Below, piece by piece: positions 20,975 through 34,049 of a DNA stretch of 64,000 nucleotides. The translations under genes were made by a program, and so were the position numbers. The DNA is from Clavulina sp. PMI_390. Lineage: Eukaryota; Basidiomycota; Agaricomycetes; Cantharellales; Hydnaceae. The first letter of the stretch is position 1, and every line of letters begins with the position of its first letter. The notes below the pieces were generated by a model. The model saw nothing but the letters and a program-made list of their open reading frames with translations, did not search any database and was not told where the DNA came from. The stretch lies in contig WIDE01000086.1 in the NCBI GenBank assembly GCA_015039315.1, positions 62,001 through 126,000 on the forward strand, given 5' to 3'.

Positions 20975-22234
20975 CTAGAGAGACTGAGAGCCACCAGCTA
21001 GTCCCAATGGCGAGGCTTTGTATTTTGCGATCTCGGCTAAAGCCGCTTCAAGCTGTCGTGCAGTCGCGTCTGCACGTGCAGATTCGAAGTTGGCTCGGTG
21101 AGCCTCGGCTTTTGCACGGGCTTCTGCTTCATCACGTTCCGACTGGAGGCGAACTCGTGTAGAGTAATCTTCAATAGCTTTGGCCGCCCGTATCTCCTAG
21201 AAAGGGAAGAGGGGGAATTGCGTTAGCATTGCAAGGTAGCGCAAATCGAGCATGCTTCGCCGGCCGGGAGTACAGGAGGCCGCGCGGCCACAACTGAGGA
21301 GACGTACGAGGGCGCGATATTGTTCCAAAGCCTTTGTTGTATCACCCATTATGAGATCTTCATTGAGCACAATATTGACACGGAGATATTGCGGGTACTG
21401 CATTATGATCTTGGGGTTCTCAACCCGCTCAAAGAACTTCTCGAGTTCTTGGACTTTGTGAAGCGAGGGATCACCAGAACGGCGCAGCCGCAGAAGCAAC
21501 AAAAGCACGGATTGAGCCCACCACCAGCAGTTTGTACTGGCAAACTGGTACCTGGGTGCAACGAAGGACACCGCTTTCATGGCTAGAATTACCTCATATA
21601 ATGTGATAAGTTTTATATCGGGGTCACGTTGCTGAGGGCAGGCAAAATCAAACACGACCCCGCTTTTGGCGGTGAAGTTGGAGCTTGGATTGCCTTTGGT
21701 ATTCGTCCAAAACTCATTAACTGGCACTTTGGGAGAATGTAACCAGCGGATTGTGTCCCGGCCATCTCCGAAGGGAATATGCAAAGAGTTTTTTGTCAAT
21801 TCAGAAGACAGCGGTGTTGGATTACCATGATCGGAAACTTCACTTGGCTCTACTGAGCCGCTTTGTCTTTTGCTGGGGGTAGCGGGCTGCAAGGCCTTGT
21901 TAGGATAGTCGCTCGGAATCGTGCATCGCTCAGCAACGAGAATATGGATCCCAGAAGCCTTGTTTTCCTGGTACTCTTCGACTTCAAGGACTAGTGTTTG
22001 ATGGAACACTTTTTGGAGGCAATTGCTCTTTGTGATAGCGATGCGCCGGATGTGGTAATGGCGATGTACATCTGGAGAGTTGGTGACACTCCCAACCAGA
22101 ATGGATTTGGCAATCACCTCGATGTATTGTGGTTTGCTGAGGATTTCAGGGATAGGAGAGTCCATGTTCATGGGGGGCCCAGGGAAGCAGTATGTGGCGA
22201 TATGGTGGAGCACCGAGGAAAAGAAATGCGGCAT
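20975..22234 (-). CDS. NCWWW-family protein, copy 1 (unrecognised domain plus coiled coil)
   Basis: Exons 21308-22234 and 20975-21196 (intron 21197-21307) give 382 residues. The globular part contains VFHQTLVLEVEE (His78), IHILVAERCT, DTIRW, GVVFDFA, AVSFVAPRYQFASTNCWWWA (Cys236) and a leucine-rich helix. The second exon is an Ala/Glu/Arg-rich coiled coil (ERDEAEARAKAEAHRA, TARQLEAALAEI). His before Cys, with the Cys in an N-C-aromatic motif heading a helix, resembles permuted papain-fold domains such as LRAT or PPPDE; this is inference. TATATAATG overlaps the first ATG, so translation may begin at MNMDSPIPEI. Four copies share this strand and intron position. Confidence 0.72.
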
Positions 22235-24890
22235 TATATATGGTGCTCACCCTCTGACAGGACGGCAGCAAATCGCAACAACGCGGATTGGGATTGGGAG
22301 GAAGCTTTGCAGTATGATAGGCCAGCGTGACGCTACAAGGAGCACGTTCATTAGCGCAGTTCCAGGCGATTCTCGTGAAGCTGACCTTAGAACCGATGAC
22401 ACGACGAGGAAAACCGATGGGGAGACCCAGAGGATGCTCGATGGGCCTCAAGTCGCTGGCTAAAAACTAAGGGCTGGCGCGGGGTTCTGCTCAAACGCCC
22501 TCAAAGTAGATCCATGCAGACTAAAGAGCCCTTTGAGAATATATTACCCAAATGATGGCACCATATCAGCAGGGGTGGATCCCTGGTACTTTCTATCGCG
22601 CGGCGACTGATGGCGGTCCTGAGATGTCAAGCGAGGGAAATTGTTGGCTTCTACTGAATGCAATTCTAGTTCCTCGTTTTTGGAGATCATGCGGTATACG
22701 GACCTAAAGTTGCGATCGGAGAGGCCTCCGTTGGGACTGGGGGTGTATTATGCACATATGATGGGCCATTATTGAGCAAGCAGGAGTCATGGAGGTCGCT
22801 CGAAGAGCTAATTGAAATGAGTAATTTCTAGATGGCTTAATATCCATCCAAGCGTAGAGATAAGGTGGTCAGGCTGAAAACACAAGGCAATGTTGTGGTC
22901 TGTATATCGTGTAAACCTCCTCCATGCTCCATGCTCGTGACTCCAGCGAGGGGAAATCACTATCTCTTGACCCGTATCCACATGTATTGCTGCATTGAGA
23001 CATAATGCATCTGTCTCAGCTGATCAACCCTCAGCTCCTGGCCACCAAGCGCCGCTCGCTACAACCTCGAGCCCTTCAGCGATCTTCGCTATCTCCTCAC
23101 TAGGCAACCTTTCCAGCTTCCTCCTTCCTTTCTTCCCCACAGAATCTCCCCGAATAAATGCTTCGCTAGCAACTCATGCCCCCTCCCTTGCTAGCTGTTT
23201 CTTTTTCCATGCGTTGGATGCTGTCGTCTATGATGTTGCTCAGCTTCTAGCTCTTCTTGTTCTTGGATGCGACAACCACAACAGCCACCGTCATAAAACT
23301 ATTTCACCAGAACCAAGCACATAGGCTCCCCTTGCGATTTACCACTTCTCACATCTTCCCCTCAATTTGGGAGGTCCAATGCTGGCGGATCCCATCATTG
23401 GATCGATGGGGTGCCGCGGGAGTGCCGAGGCATCGCCAGCTGTGCAAATTCTCCAGCGGCCGCCCTGGAATTCAGTTATGAACCGTTTGTGCGCCAGCGT
23501 ATGTGTATCGCTTTATTACGAAATTAGGTCTGCAGAGAGACTCTAGTCGCCTGTAAATATCAAGGTACGCGACTACACCTTCGTGTATTTCGACCTTTTC
23601 CCAGGAACTCTTGCGCAGTGTGGGTTTTGATATCAAGAGAAAGCATCGCCTGAAGCCATGATTCGGAGATCAGCTTTTTGAAATTAACGAATGTATTGAA
23701 AAAGCTGAATCCCAAAATGTATACAGTATAGCGAGCTGCCCCAGAGCCTCAAGAATGGATCCACAAGGGTACAGAGTTTGCACGCATATGAGGCAAGGAT
23801 GTATCGGGCCGGTTAGGTCCTCCTGGGATCATCCCCATGTCCTAAGAGGCTTTACAGTGTTGGGATGGGATACTGCCGTGAACCAGATCTGGGAGTTGAT
23901 TGGCAACGAGCGAACGCTCGCGGCAGGGACCGAGCTCATCTCTAACACAAGGCCCTGGCGATGAAGCTAATAAGATTACCATGCCGCGAACCTATCAAGG
24001 AAGGGTCCATGGCTCACTGACGGCACAGTCATCCCTCGAGCCATTGATATGATGGCAAATGCCCTCTGGACGCGAGGCTTACTATTCTGGCATAATGATT
24101 GCCCGAGGCGGTCCACTGGCTGCCATCGAAACCCTTCCATCATCGATCGTCCAAAATATATTTCCTCCGATCACCCCACGAGCGCAAGCGGTCACTGATG
24201 CCAAGGCCTCGCAACGCAGCAACAATTGGGGATGGATTGGTATTTATGTGGTAACACTCTGATTGGCAGCCGATGCGGCACTGGAGGCGACGTTAGACAT
24301 TGAAGAGCGGGGGGATGATCGGTATGGGTGGTCTTGGATCAGTGATAATCGGTCCACATAATTTGGTGAGCCGAAATGATAATGTATTGTCCTTGAGAGG
24401 ACCATTTTCATAGCTTGGTCAGTAAGGTCAATCGAGTCTAGAAACGAAGACATCCCTCCAGTCCGACCGAGATGACGGGTAACATGTATAGCAAGCCTAA
24501 CAACAAATAAACGAGTCGGATAAGGATTCTGGAAGCTTACGGTGAAAGAATCCGAGAAGAAGGAAGTCGTCATACATCATCAACGGGGAAATAGAGACTC
24601 TTTCAAACACAGCACGAAAGGAACGAACTAGACGCATCCAGATAGGGGAAAATGATCGAAAGGAATGTTGAGCCAGAAAGCGACCGGTCGCTATCTTAGA
24701 TGGAAACCAAACCAAAGAAAAAAAACGAGCTAGCTGCCAAATGAGTAGGATTTGAAGGTCTAACTGAGCAGTCCAGCGGGACTAGGTACCCAGACCATTC
24801 GTACTCGGCTTGTTGTTAACCCTAAGACAGATAACCCCGAGGACGGGGATCCCTGCGTCAGGCCGTGGGTGCACAGAAAAAGGCCCGGGG
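22235..24890. other. Long spacer between NCWWW copies 1 and 2
   Basis: This 2.66 kb stretch has no reading frame with family resemblance or good splice structure. It contains TATATA at the start of copy 1 and a pyrimidine-rich stretch near 23000-23240. A piece near 23565-23640 weakly recalls the second exon of the F-box-like family, but not well enough to call. Probably decayed repeats. Confidence 0.4.
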
Positions 24891-26082
24891 CTACGCGTGT
24901 CGCTGAACTGGAGCGGCGGGAACGCGGGCGGCTTTGAGATTTTCAATCTCAGCACGAGCTGCTTCGAGCTGTCGCGCAGTTGTGTCAGCGCGCGCGATTG
25001 CAGAATTAGCTCGATCAGCCTCAGCATTCGCTCGAGCTTCCGCAGCATCGCGCTCCAAATGGAGTCTAGCTCGGGCATAGTGGCCCTCCAAGGCTTTGGC
25101 AGCCTGTTTTCCCTAAGCAATGGTAATGGTATTGAGCTTCTTGGGAGACCACAGCAATATGAGATAAACCACAGAAAACGGCAGCCTGGAACGAGAAGTC
25201 GTTATCAAAAGTGAGAAGACTTACAAGCGCACGAAATTCGGCCAATGCCCGCGTCGTATCCCTCAGGATCAACTCTTCGTTGAGCGTAACTCGGAGACGA
25301 AGGTATTTGGGGTATTGCATTAAAACCCTGGGATTCTCAATTTTTTCGAAAAATCTCTCGGATTCCTGAACATCGCTGAGCGTGAGGGAGGGACCCTCGC
25401 TAAACTGTAGCCGGAGGAGAAGCAAAAGGACGCATTGAGCCCACCACCAGCAGTTGGTGCTAACGAATTGGTATCTGGGTGCAACGAGAGATACCGCATT
25501 CATGGCAAGGATAACGTCGTGGAGTGTAAGGGAGCAGGCGGCTTCCCTTGGGCAGCCGGCAAAGTCGAAGACGACACCACTCTTGGCAGTAAACTCGGAA
25601 CTTGGATTGCCTTTTGTATTGTTCCAGAATTCCTTCACCGGAGTGTAGACAGACTTCAAGAAACGGATAGAGTCCCGACCGTCTCCGTAGGGAATGTTTA
25701 AGGAGTCCCTTGTGGAGTCAGAAGAAGCAGATGAAGGATTCCACCCTGGGCGGGGACTGCCGACTCGGGCTGGGACATCTTGTCCGCCCGCCTGGTACGA
25801 CTGCGCCTCCCGCTTTTTAGGGTAGTCACAAGGGATAGTGCATCGCTCAGCGACTAGAAGGTGAAGTATTGATGGGTGGTTGCCTTCTCCGTCCTCGACT
25901 TCGAGCACAAGAGTTTGATGGAAGACCTTTTGTACACGGTTACTTTTAGTGATAGCGACTCGCCGAACGCGGTAGCCACGATACACGTCGGGTGAACGAG
26001 ATACGCTACCCTCGAGGATGAATTTTGCAACAACATCGATATATTGTGGTTTATCGAGGATTTCAGGGATAGGTGAGAGCAT
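24891..26082 (-). CDS. NCWWW-family protein, copy 2
   Basis: Exons 25225-26082 and 24891-25112 (intron 25113-25224) give 359 residues. I chose the ATG at 26082 (MLSPIPEILD), which aligns with the second Met of copies 1 and 3. An in-frame ATG at 26184 precedes a TATATAG near 26148 and is probably leader. Key blocks: VFHQTLVLEVED (His55), LHLLVAERCT, DSIRF, VVFDFA, TNCWWWAQCVLLLLLRL. The second exon is a coiled coil (LERDAAEARANAEADRA, TARQLEAARAEIENLKA). It is the closest relative of copy 1 by eye. Cellular role unknown; a papain-like thiol enzyme or a decayed scaffold are both possible. Confidence 0.7.
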
Positions 26083-28906
26083 TGCTGCAGGATTATGAGT
26101 TGGAAGTGTTGCAAGGGGGCGGCAAAGGAGTGAGTTTGAGATGCGATCTATATAAACGCCTCTGGAGGGGAGTCCCTCTCGCATGAGGGCGACAAGCCAC
26201 GACCCAAAGGCTCTTTGAACCAGGCGCTAGGCGTATGGGGAGGCTGATGAACCTGAGCACATGGGTTGGCGGTGATTCGCTGATTGACGTCCCTAGGGGT
26301 GTAGGGCTGCCGCACCACTCAACGCGGAATGCTGGGCCTCTCGGGTAGATTCTCAAGAGTGTAAAGCAACAACAGCACTGCTGCTCGTGATGGGTCACCA
26401 ATAGGCTCGTGTTTCCCACCCGATGGGAGGAGGTCGGCTAAACGCGCCCTCATTTAGAGACCGTGCGTCCGGTTTTTGCATGGAGCCGCAATGAAACAAA
26501 GCTCCTTCGTTGACGATGCCTAATGTGGTTTCTTGGGGTTCAAGGCTGAGATGAAAGGCTGTGGAGAGTTTTCGTATCAGGCGAGCCGAGATATTTCAGT
26601 CGCATCAGCGCTCTCCCCGAGATATTGGGGGCCTCAAAGCTACGGGTTGAGGGATCCCGATGGAGGCCAACCTACACTCGAGCCCGAAGGTCATGAGTCC
26701 CTCGCTTTACCAGTCCCCGCGCTGTTAATATAGGGATGAGTGAAGACTGAAACAGGGCGTCATATCGTCCAACGTCGCATGCTAGCGACGATAGGCGATT
26801 AGGGCGCTGAAAGTGTGATGTTTGCCATTGTATTTGTTGCTAGCTCCTGTGTGCATGCAACCTGCCAAGCGCGCCTGATGAAGATATCACCCGAATCTTG
26901 GAGCCACCACACACCCCGCCCATTCGATTTACGCGCTAAGAGAGATAATCTATCGAGCTAGATCGGACCAGATCGAGCTTACCCCATTGTTTTGGTGGTT
27001 CATTGAATGATCATGATCAGCTAGCTGAGTTGCATGCAACGGCTCTCTCCGCCGGTAAGAAAGTCTCGAAATGCAATCCGGGGAGGGTCCCTGCATTGAT
27101 GTCGTCTGCCCAAGTGAATCGAAGGCTATAAAATACAAGCGAATACGGTAGTTAGTTGAGCATATCTGGCTATCGAGGGCCCACTATAAACGCAACTGTA
27201 ACCGGCAGGCCAGTATCAGCCCATTCATAAGTTCTGGCATGCGAGTATAGCTAGTATTCCCACGACTTCAATCGGTAAAGAGTGCAGTAAAGAATAAGTA
27301 TTTCATGCACCTCTTGAAGAGATCATTAATGTGCTGACCCACGGTGTCGTCGAGAGCCAGCATTATGCTAACGCTATCTGGGCCCAAGATAACCTAATGA
27401 GGCAACGCGTCCAGCGAGATCAATGAGTCTTGTTATGGTGACCTCAGCCAAACTTACTTAGCTTTAGGGACTCCGATCCTCACTCGTACATCCGTGAAGA
27501 AAAAGAGAATTTTCGAAGTATCATCTTTGACCACTACGGGTTACTCTGATAAAGTCGGTCAGATTGATCCCTTTCATTGACCCGCTCAACATGTCAGCTT
27601 CCCAGGTGCTTTTTTTTTAGTTTATCTCATTCACTACTCTTGGAGAGCGAGTAGAAACTTATCTGCACAAATGGTGGCTGGGCTGGCTGTGACGATGCAG
27701 CAGAATGTCCGGAAATACGTAGTGCAGCGACGCGAGCCTATGAAATGTTGAAACATCTTGGATTCGAGTCGAAATACTTAACGGACCCCTAGGCTACCAG
27801 AAAGAGGTTACTCGGCGCACTGTTGCTTGTATCCGGTAATGGAATTGTCGAGAGCTACAACACCGGCTGCGTGCGCCCCGCAAAAGAATGTCGCGACATA
27901 GGCTCCATAGCCTCGCGATTTTCGCAAGGATGAACCTGATCCTCGCCTGCAAGGCTGTCCTGGCTGCTCGCAACCACGCTTTCTGCGTAACTGCACGCCA
28001 GTAGTGCCACAGGAACCAGTGCAAAAGGCCATGGGATCTGGCTCCAATAATATTCATAGCGACTCTTGCAGGATAATCCACTCCATCTCCATGCCCACTT
28101 TATCCCTATATTGTGGGGCTAAACGGTGAGTCTTGGTGATGGGCCGAGCCCTTCACCAGATGGGGCCTGAGGCGAGAAATTGGTGCAGAGTAGATACTAG
28201 AAAACCTCGACGGCTATCCATTGCATTGAGTTAAATTAGCCATGGGAAGATTTCGTAGGCCGAGGTGATAAATTGATCGGCCTCATGATATCACCTGAAG
28301 CGGGAAGTAGCGCATCAGCCTTCCGGTGTCCTGGCAGGTCGCGAAGGTATCTCACACTCGGGATAGGGCTGAGGATTTGGCGAGAAACAAAAACCTATTC
28401 CATCAGCTTAGAACGAGAGGAACAAATGACCCTACCCGAGGTTCTCTGTGATGTCCAGTGTCCTGGGACTAACGAGTGTTCGGTGATGTGGCGCAGCGTT
28501 GTCGGCCAAGTGTTTATGTCTTGCACATCCAAGCAAAATAGACGATTGGCCTCGAGTTCTGGGAGTCCAATTTGATATTCAATGCGAAAAGTGGCCGGGT
28601 CAAAGGTAAAAAGGTGATTCGGTTGGAATTAATCTCATCGAAAGAAATGGAATACACCAGAACCTCCGTATAAAGTTTCAGGATGTAGAGCAAGGGTACA
28701 AACGATGTGACATCCGCTTGGTGGTGCAGGGACTATATCCGAAGCTGCAGACCAATAATGAAGAAAATCAAACGAAATCAAGAAGAAAAGCCTCAGACTA
28801 GCGGCTTCACTATAGAGCCGTCCGTCCACACGCGGGCGGATGGGGCTAGTGGAAAAGCGAGGTAGTCGGTCGCACGCTATACACGCTAATCAATGCGTTT
28901 TGTTGT
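26083..28906. other. Long spacer between NCWWW copies 2 and 3
   Basis: This 2.8 kb stretch has no supported gene. A T-run (TTTTTTTTAG near 27609) and several short unrelated frames are present. TATATAG near 26148 lies about 65 bp upstream of the copy 2 start and is the likely promoter element. Confidence 0.4.
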
Positions 28907-30083
28907 TCACGTCTGTTGAGATCGGAGATTTGCGAGCTCCGCAAGCGCAGCCTCATATTCTCTCTGCTTCCTTTCTGCTTTTAGCTGCGCAGCATTGGCC
29001 CGGGTAGTTTGAATCCTGAGTTGCTCAACAGCAGCATCGCGCTCGGCCGGGATAGAAGCTAGAGCTTGATGACGTTGAAGTGAAGCTTCTGCATCCCGGG
29101 CCTGTAGGCAAGAAAAGGAGATTCAGCATACTGTTTGGTTGAAAATGCAAACTTGGTGTAGAGAAGTTTCCGCGTGAAATAAAAGTCCCGCAACGCCTTA
29201 GGACGAGAATAAACGGACTTACAAGGTTGAGATACTTTGCATGCGCCATTCCGGCATCTCTGAAGATGATCTTTTCATCAAGAATGAAATTGAGACCCAG
29301 ATACCTGGGATACTCCATGACAATGCCTGGGTTCTGTATTTTGTTGAAGAAATTTTCTTCAAGTTTGACTGTTGCCAAATTCTGGGTCGGATGGCGAAGT
29401 TGCAGGAGCAGGAGCAGGACGGTTTGCGCCCACCACCAGCAATTCGTAACGAAAAATTGATAAGCAGGAGAGACTAGGGTGACCGCTCTCATGGCCAGAA
29501 TAACCTGATGGAGTGTTACTGTGGAAAGGCCACTGGGGGGCATGAAGTCGAAAACGACGCCATTATTGGCTTGAAAGTGAGCCTGACTATCACCCTTCGT
29601 GGAATTCCAGAAGGCCCCCTCCGGTTTGACCGTTCTTCCCCACCATCGAATAACATCACGTCCATCACCGGTAGGAAGTAAGTAGTCGTTAGTAGGATCA
29701 AACGACTCTGATAACGGAAGCGTGATATTAGGAATCCCTTGGCCCCCATTTACGAGGGGATAGTCCCGTGGAGAAGTGCATCGCTCCGCCACGAGTATAT
29801 GATACTCCCCGCAGTTGCCAGGCTCGTCAAGCTCGAGGACTAGAGTTTGGTGGTATATCTTCGATACCCGCTGGCTTTTGGTGATCGCAACGCGACGAAG
29901 GCGATAGCGACGATGCACGTCTGGAGGATTAGCGACGCTCCCTTCCGTTATGGCTCGAGAAATGACTTCAATATACTGTGGCTTGTTGAGGATCTCTGGG
30001 ATAGGTGAATCCATACTTAGTGGCGGCCCAGGATAGAGGCAGCCAGCAGCGTAGTGCAACAGGGAAGAGAAGAAGTGGGGCAT
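28907..30083 (-). CDS. NCWWW-family protein, copy 3
   Basis: Exons 29223-30083 and 28907-29101 (intron 29102-29222) give 351 residues. Start MPHFFSSLLHYAAGC is nearly that of copy 1. Conserved blocks: IYHQTLVLELDE (His78), YHILVAERCT, DVIRWW, VVFDFM, LVSPAYQFFVTNCWWWAQ (Cys215), LLLLQLRH. The coiled-coil exon (SLQRHQALASIPAERDAA, AERKQREYEAALAELA) is shorter than in the other copies (65 codons with the stop). Unlike copies 1 and 5, no TATATAA adjoins the first ATG. The frame can extend upstream to 30221, but that segment is not conserved. Confidence 0.7.
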
Positions 30084-32128
30084 AATGGTCGCCGGGTCTT
30101 TCAGGGGGTGCAGCATTGACGGATGAGAGCGAAACGGTGGGCGGTAGGAGCATGCAGGCAAGGCGAGTTCCTCAGCCAGTGTGGATCGATAGATGGGAAG
30201 CTCTAATAACAATAGAGTCATTTGCGTTGAAATACAGCCCCATGTGGTCTGGCCTTGCTGCCGGCTGGCCGAGAACAGGCACTCAAGACGCGATCTAACT
30301 CAATTTAGTAAAGCCACAGATCTTCTGCTCAGCTAATAATCTCGTAGGTGGTGTCACTAAGGTAGGCTCACGAGGCAAATCGTGAAGAACCGGTTAGTTG
30401 CTTCTCAAAGCAACCACGCTAACGAGGATCGATAAGTGCACAGCTAGTTATGCCAAGCTTAAAACGCCACCTTGATCTTGTAACTTCCTCGGGGACGTAT
30501 TTTCGAGGATAGCATTCATCGTTATTACCTCAGATCGCATGTGCACGACATTCATTTAATCCCAGTGGCTGTCGTTGGCGCGATTGAGTAAACTAGTTTT
30601 AGGAAGCTAGGTGATTTGCCACTTACATTATCGCCCCCAACAGACGAGCCTCCTTCTCAATCTGATCGGCCCGGCTTGAAGTCTTTCGATAATATGTATA
30701 CGAAATTGGCGCCATGCATGCTGAACTAAGAGAGATGAAAAGAGTTATGCTTCCTGTATATTGGTGTGAGAGGCATGGGCTCGTCGCAAAACGCATCCAC
30801 AGCCTCAACCTAGGCTGACCAGTAAGCTTCCATTCGTCGGTTTTTTTTGTGCCTTATATCAAGGAACTGGATCACGCATGCTCTTACTAAGGGGGCTAGG
30901 TGTCGTTGAGAACAAGGTGTCGGCGAGAAAGGGTTATGCATGATGATAACTGTGCGGGCAACTCATAGCGCTGGCTAGGAACGCAATATCATCGGTCGGT
31001 CACGGTTGCCCTGGGGGGGCAGGTCAAACATTTATCAACAGCACATGACATCGACGACTGGAAAGCGCGCGGCCATCACCTCACTTCAATCTTGTGTCAT
31101 CGCCCTCGAAACAAATATATAATCATCTATCTAGTGCAAAGATGTCTTGCTGAGAGGTGCCTGATCCGTATGCTCCAACCTCCTGTTTATCATTCAAAGT
31201 TGATCCCCAAGCGCGTACCAAGGTTAGCACAACCTTAGGGCGACCATAGTCGGTCCCGCGCTGAACCAAACATAGGGGAACAATGCCCCAGCTCCGAACG
31301 CACTATCGTAACTCCCCGCTGAAACCAAACAGAACAGAACAGCTCTTTCTCCGGCGATCGGGTGGTGCACAGGGTCAGTCTCGGCTCTTTGCACATCTTA
31401 CGGTAAGGGCTACGGGTGTTTGTGCCCCATTTGTTCCCTCCTTCAAGAACGCGCATGGACGTCCTTCATTCATGAGCTTCCTCTCAAATACAAATCAGCA
31501 TCATGGGCCCCATATGCTGTAATCTCTCGCATCGACAGTATTTCTGCTTCCCAAGCATATGAAATCTGCGACGGCCACCCAGGAGACGCCGGTTTTACAC
31601 CATGTATCAAAGTCCTCTCGTGGCCTTTTGACAATTTACAATAAGTAGTGTTTAGGTCAGGAAGAGATGTTCTTTTATCTATTCCTGATCACAACGTGGC
31701 CTGATTAGGGAATAGGTGGAATGTGATTTTATTATAACCTCAGATAGCAGAGGAAGGCGGAGTACTACTAGTAAGTAAGAGAGGAATATGTGACGTATAC
31801 ACAGGATTCTAGAAAACAATACCGAGCACAAGCAAGCGACCTGGACGCTCGAAGAGAGCGGCTGCCACCGCCGGCGTGGTGTTGCGAGTCTAGCTTCACA
31901 GAAACTTGAAGGAAGTGACAATAGTTGTACAGAATTTTGAAACTTACAGCATCATTCATCTTATGGGAGATCAATGATTAGCTTCAGCCTCGTTGATGGA
32001 GAGCCGTTGGATACTCTCTCAGTCAACCAGTGGTTGAAAGGGTGGTTCCAATACGGCAAGGTCAGATGTAACAAATAATAGAAATCATATTCGCGAGAGG
32101 ATTCACTCAGGGAAGCTTTAATAGAGTG
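30084..32128. other. Spacer between NCWWW copies 3 and 4
   Basis: This 2.0 kb stretch has only short frames on either strand, none with recognisable motifs. No RNA gene or repeat was recognised. Confidence 0.4.
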
Positions 32129-33308
32129 TCAGGCCATGAAGTCGGGGTTCGCATGTCCTGTGATAGATTCATCATCTTGACACCTCTTTCGCAGGTTAGC
32201 GATCTCATCGTGAAGATCGTTGAGCTTCGCATCAATAGCGTCGGCTTTAGCTTCGTAGGCCTCGGCGAGGGCTCGCTCGGTCTGGGCTTGTTGAAGCGCC
32301 TCATCTCGCTCGGCGGCAGCCCTTTTCCTATTGCGGTATTGTGTGAGAGCTCCCATCGCTCCATTTTCCTTAGAAGAAAGATTGAGAAGGGGTGTGAGCA
32401 AATATGAATTGATATGGGAGGAAATAAAGAGTGAAAAGGAGCTTGGGTAAGGATATACTAACGAAAGAAAGTGTACATACGAGGTCGTGATACTTTTCGT
32501 ATATCATCTCCGCATCTTCCAGGACACGAGCAAAGGTCTTCGATTGGTTTTCTGATGATGATGTGTTGGTGATACTAGGATGTCCAACCTTCTCGAAGAA
32601 AGTCTCGGCCCTCAGAACATCCAGGATGGCGTGATTATGATGACGAAGCCGCAGGATTAAGAGCGCCACCGACTGAGCCCACCACCAGCAATGCATAAGG
32701 GCTAGTTGGCGTTGTGGCCGGACTAGAGATACGGCAGCCATCGCTAGAAGAGCTTGTTGAAGATTGATAGGAGATGATTCGCTGTGCGATCCTCTGAGAT
32801 CAAACACGATCCCGGCTTCGGCCGTGAACGGCGAGAAAGATCGCCCCCTTGACCTTACCCAAAAACTCTCCACGGGGGACGAACTTTTGGAGCCAGTCCA
32901 CCAGCGTATAGTGTCCTCTGGGTAGTTTTTGTAGCTGCTGATGTTTGTGGCACCAGGTGATATAGAGCGAAGATTGGCAAGCCTTGTTCGCCGTTCCGCA
33001 ACAAGTATATGAATGATCGGGGTGCTACCCTCTACAGACTCCGCGATCTCGAGCACAAGAGTTTGATGAAATAGAGCTGATCTGGAAGATAAGCATCTAC
33101 CTCTGGTGAGGGCGATGCGGAGAACATGATAGCGTTCATAGATGTTGGGCGGATTGGAGGTGGTGCCGACGGTGATGGCTTTCATGACCACTTCGACCCA
33201 CTGAGAGTCAACGAGAATCTCGGGAATACTCGAGTGAATATCTCGAGGAAGCACAGGGTGTATCAAGTCCAAAATGTTGTGCCAGAGTCTACGGAGTAAG
33301 CTCCACAT
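32129..33308 (-). CDS. NCWWW-family protein, copy 4 (divergent)
   Basis: Exons 32481-33308 and 32129-32368 (intron 32369-32480) give 355 residues. It starts MWSLLRRLWHNILDL and keeps the frame of the family: LFHQTLVLEIAE (His81), IIHILVAERRT, DTIRWW, GIVFDL, LVRPQRQLALMHCWWWAQ (Cys207). The usual Asn before Cys is His, while Cys and the three Trp are unchanged. The second exon is a coiled coil (RKRAAAERDEALQQAQ, AKLNDLHDEIANLRK). The strict retention of His, Cys and WWW in the most divergent copy supports a functional role for these residues. Confidence 0.7.
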
Positions 33309-34049
33309 ATTCGCCGAGCCTTCGTCAAGCTAGGAACAGCGGAGGTGATTCAGGGGGCTGTACAAAAAGAGAGGATGAATGCTAAACGAACGTTAGGCAC
33401 CGTTGCAATGGGCGCTAATCCACAGCGAAGCGGAGTAATGTGCTTCTAAAATAGTGATGAAAGCGTGCGCGTATTCTATCGACCTCTAAGGCAAGGGTAA
33501 CGACGAAACACCTCCAGATCGCTCTTGGAGATACGGGAGAGATATAGCAAGGGGTCTTGATTAATCTGCCACGTCGCTGTGTTCATCTAGCCATCCCCTC
33601 GCGTCGGCGTATCCAGCGTCAATCAGTGATCAGTCATCAGGTGTAAAGCGTCCTAGTTAGGATGGGCGCTGTGGCCTCGCTGATTCAAACAATACACGCT
33701 CCATCCGATAAATCAAATCAAAGCTTGAGGGAGTTTAGCTGGGATACAGGGGGCAAGGCGTTGGGCGGAGGGTTGCATAGGATCACCAGGGGAAACAATA
33801 GTTCTGAATGACTCAGCATGTCGATGCTCCTTAAAGGGATAATGTCGTAAAAGTCCACCAATATTGGGGGCCGTAATTGCCCCGTGGCTGCGCAAAGTGG
33901 GACGTAGTTAGTCAGTTCATAAGTCAGTGCTGAGGCAGAAGTGCGGGCGTCACGCGAGCAAATCTGTGACAGCAGTTAAGTAAAGCAACGGGCCAATATA
34001 TAAATATCACAACCATTGCAATAAAGAAATGCGACGAGACAGATCCCGT
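33309..34049. other. Intergenic
   Basis: This 741 bp stretch lies upstream of NCWWW copy 4 and downstream of the secreted-protein gene on the same strand. Nothing recognisable was found. Confidence 0.45.

Noticed and set aside
23565..23640. Possible remnant of an F-box-like second exon
   Set aside because: Similarity is restricted to about a dozen bases (CGCGACTACACCTT) and could be chance.
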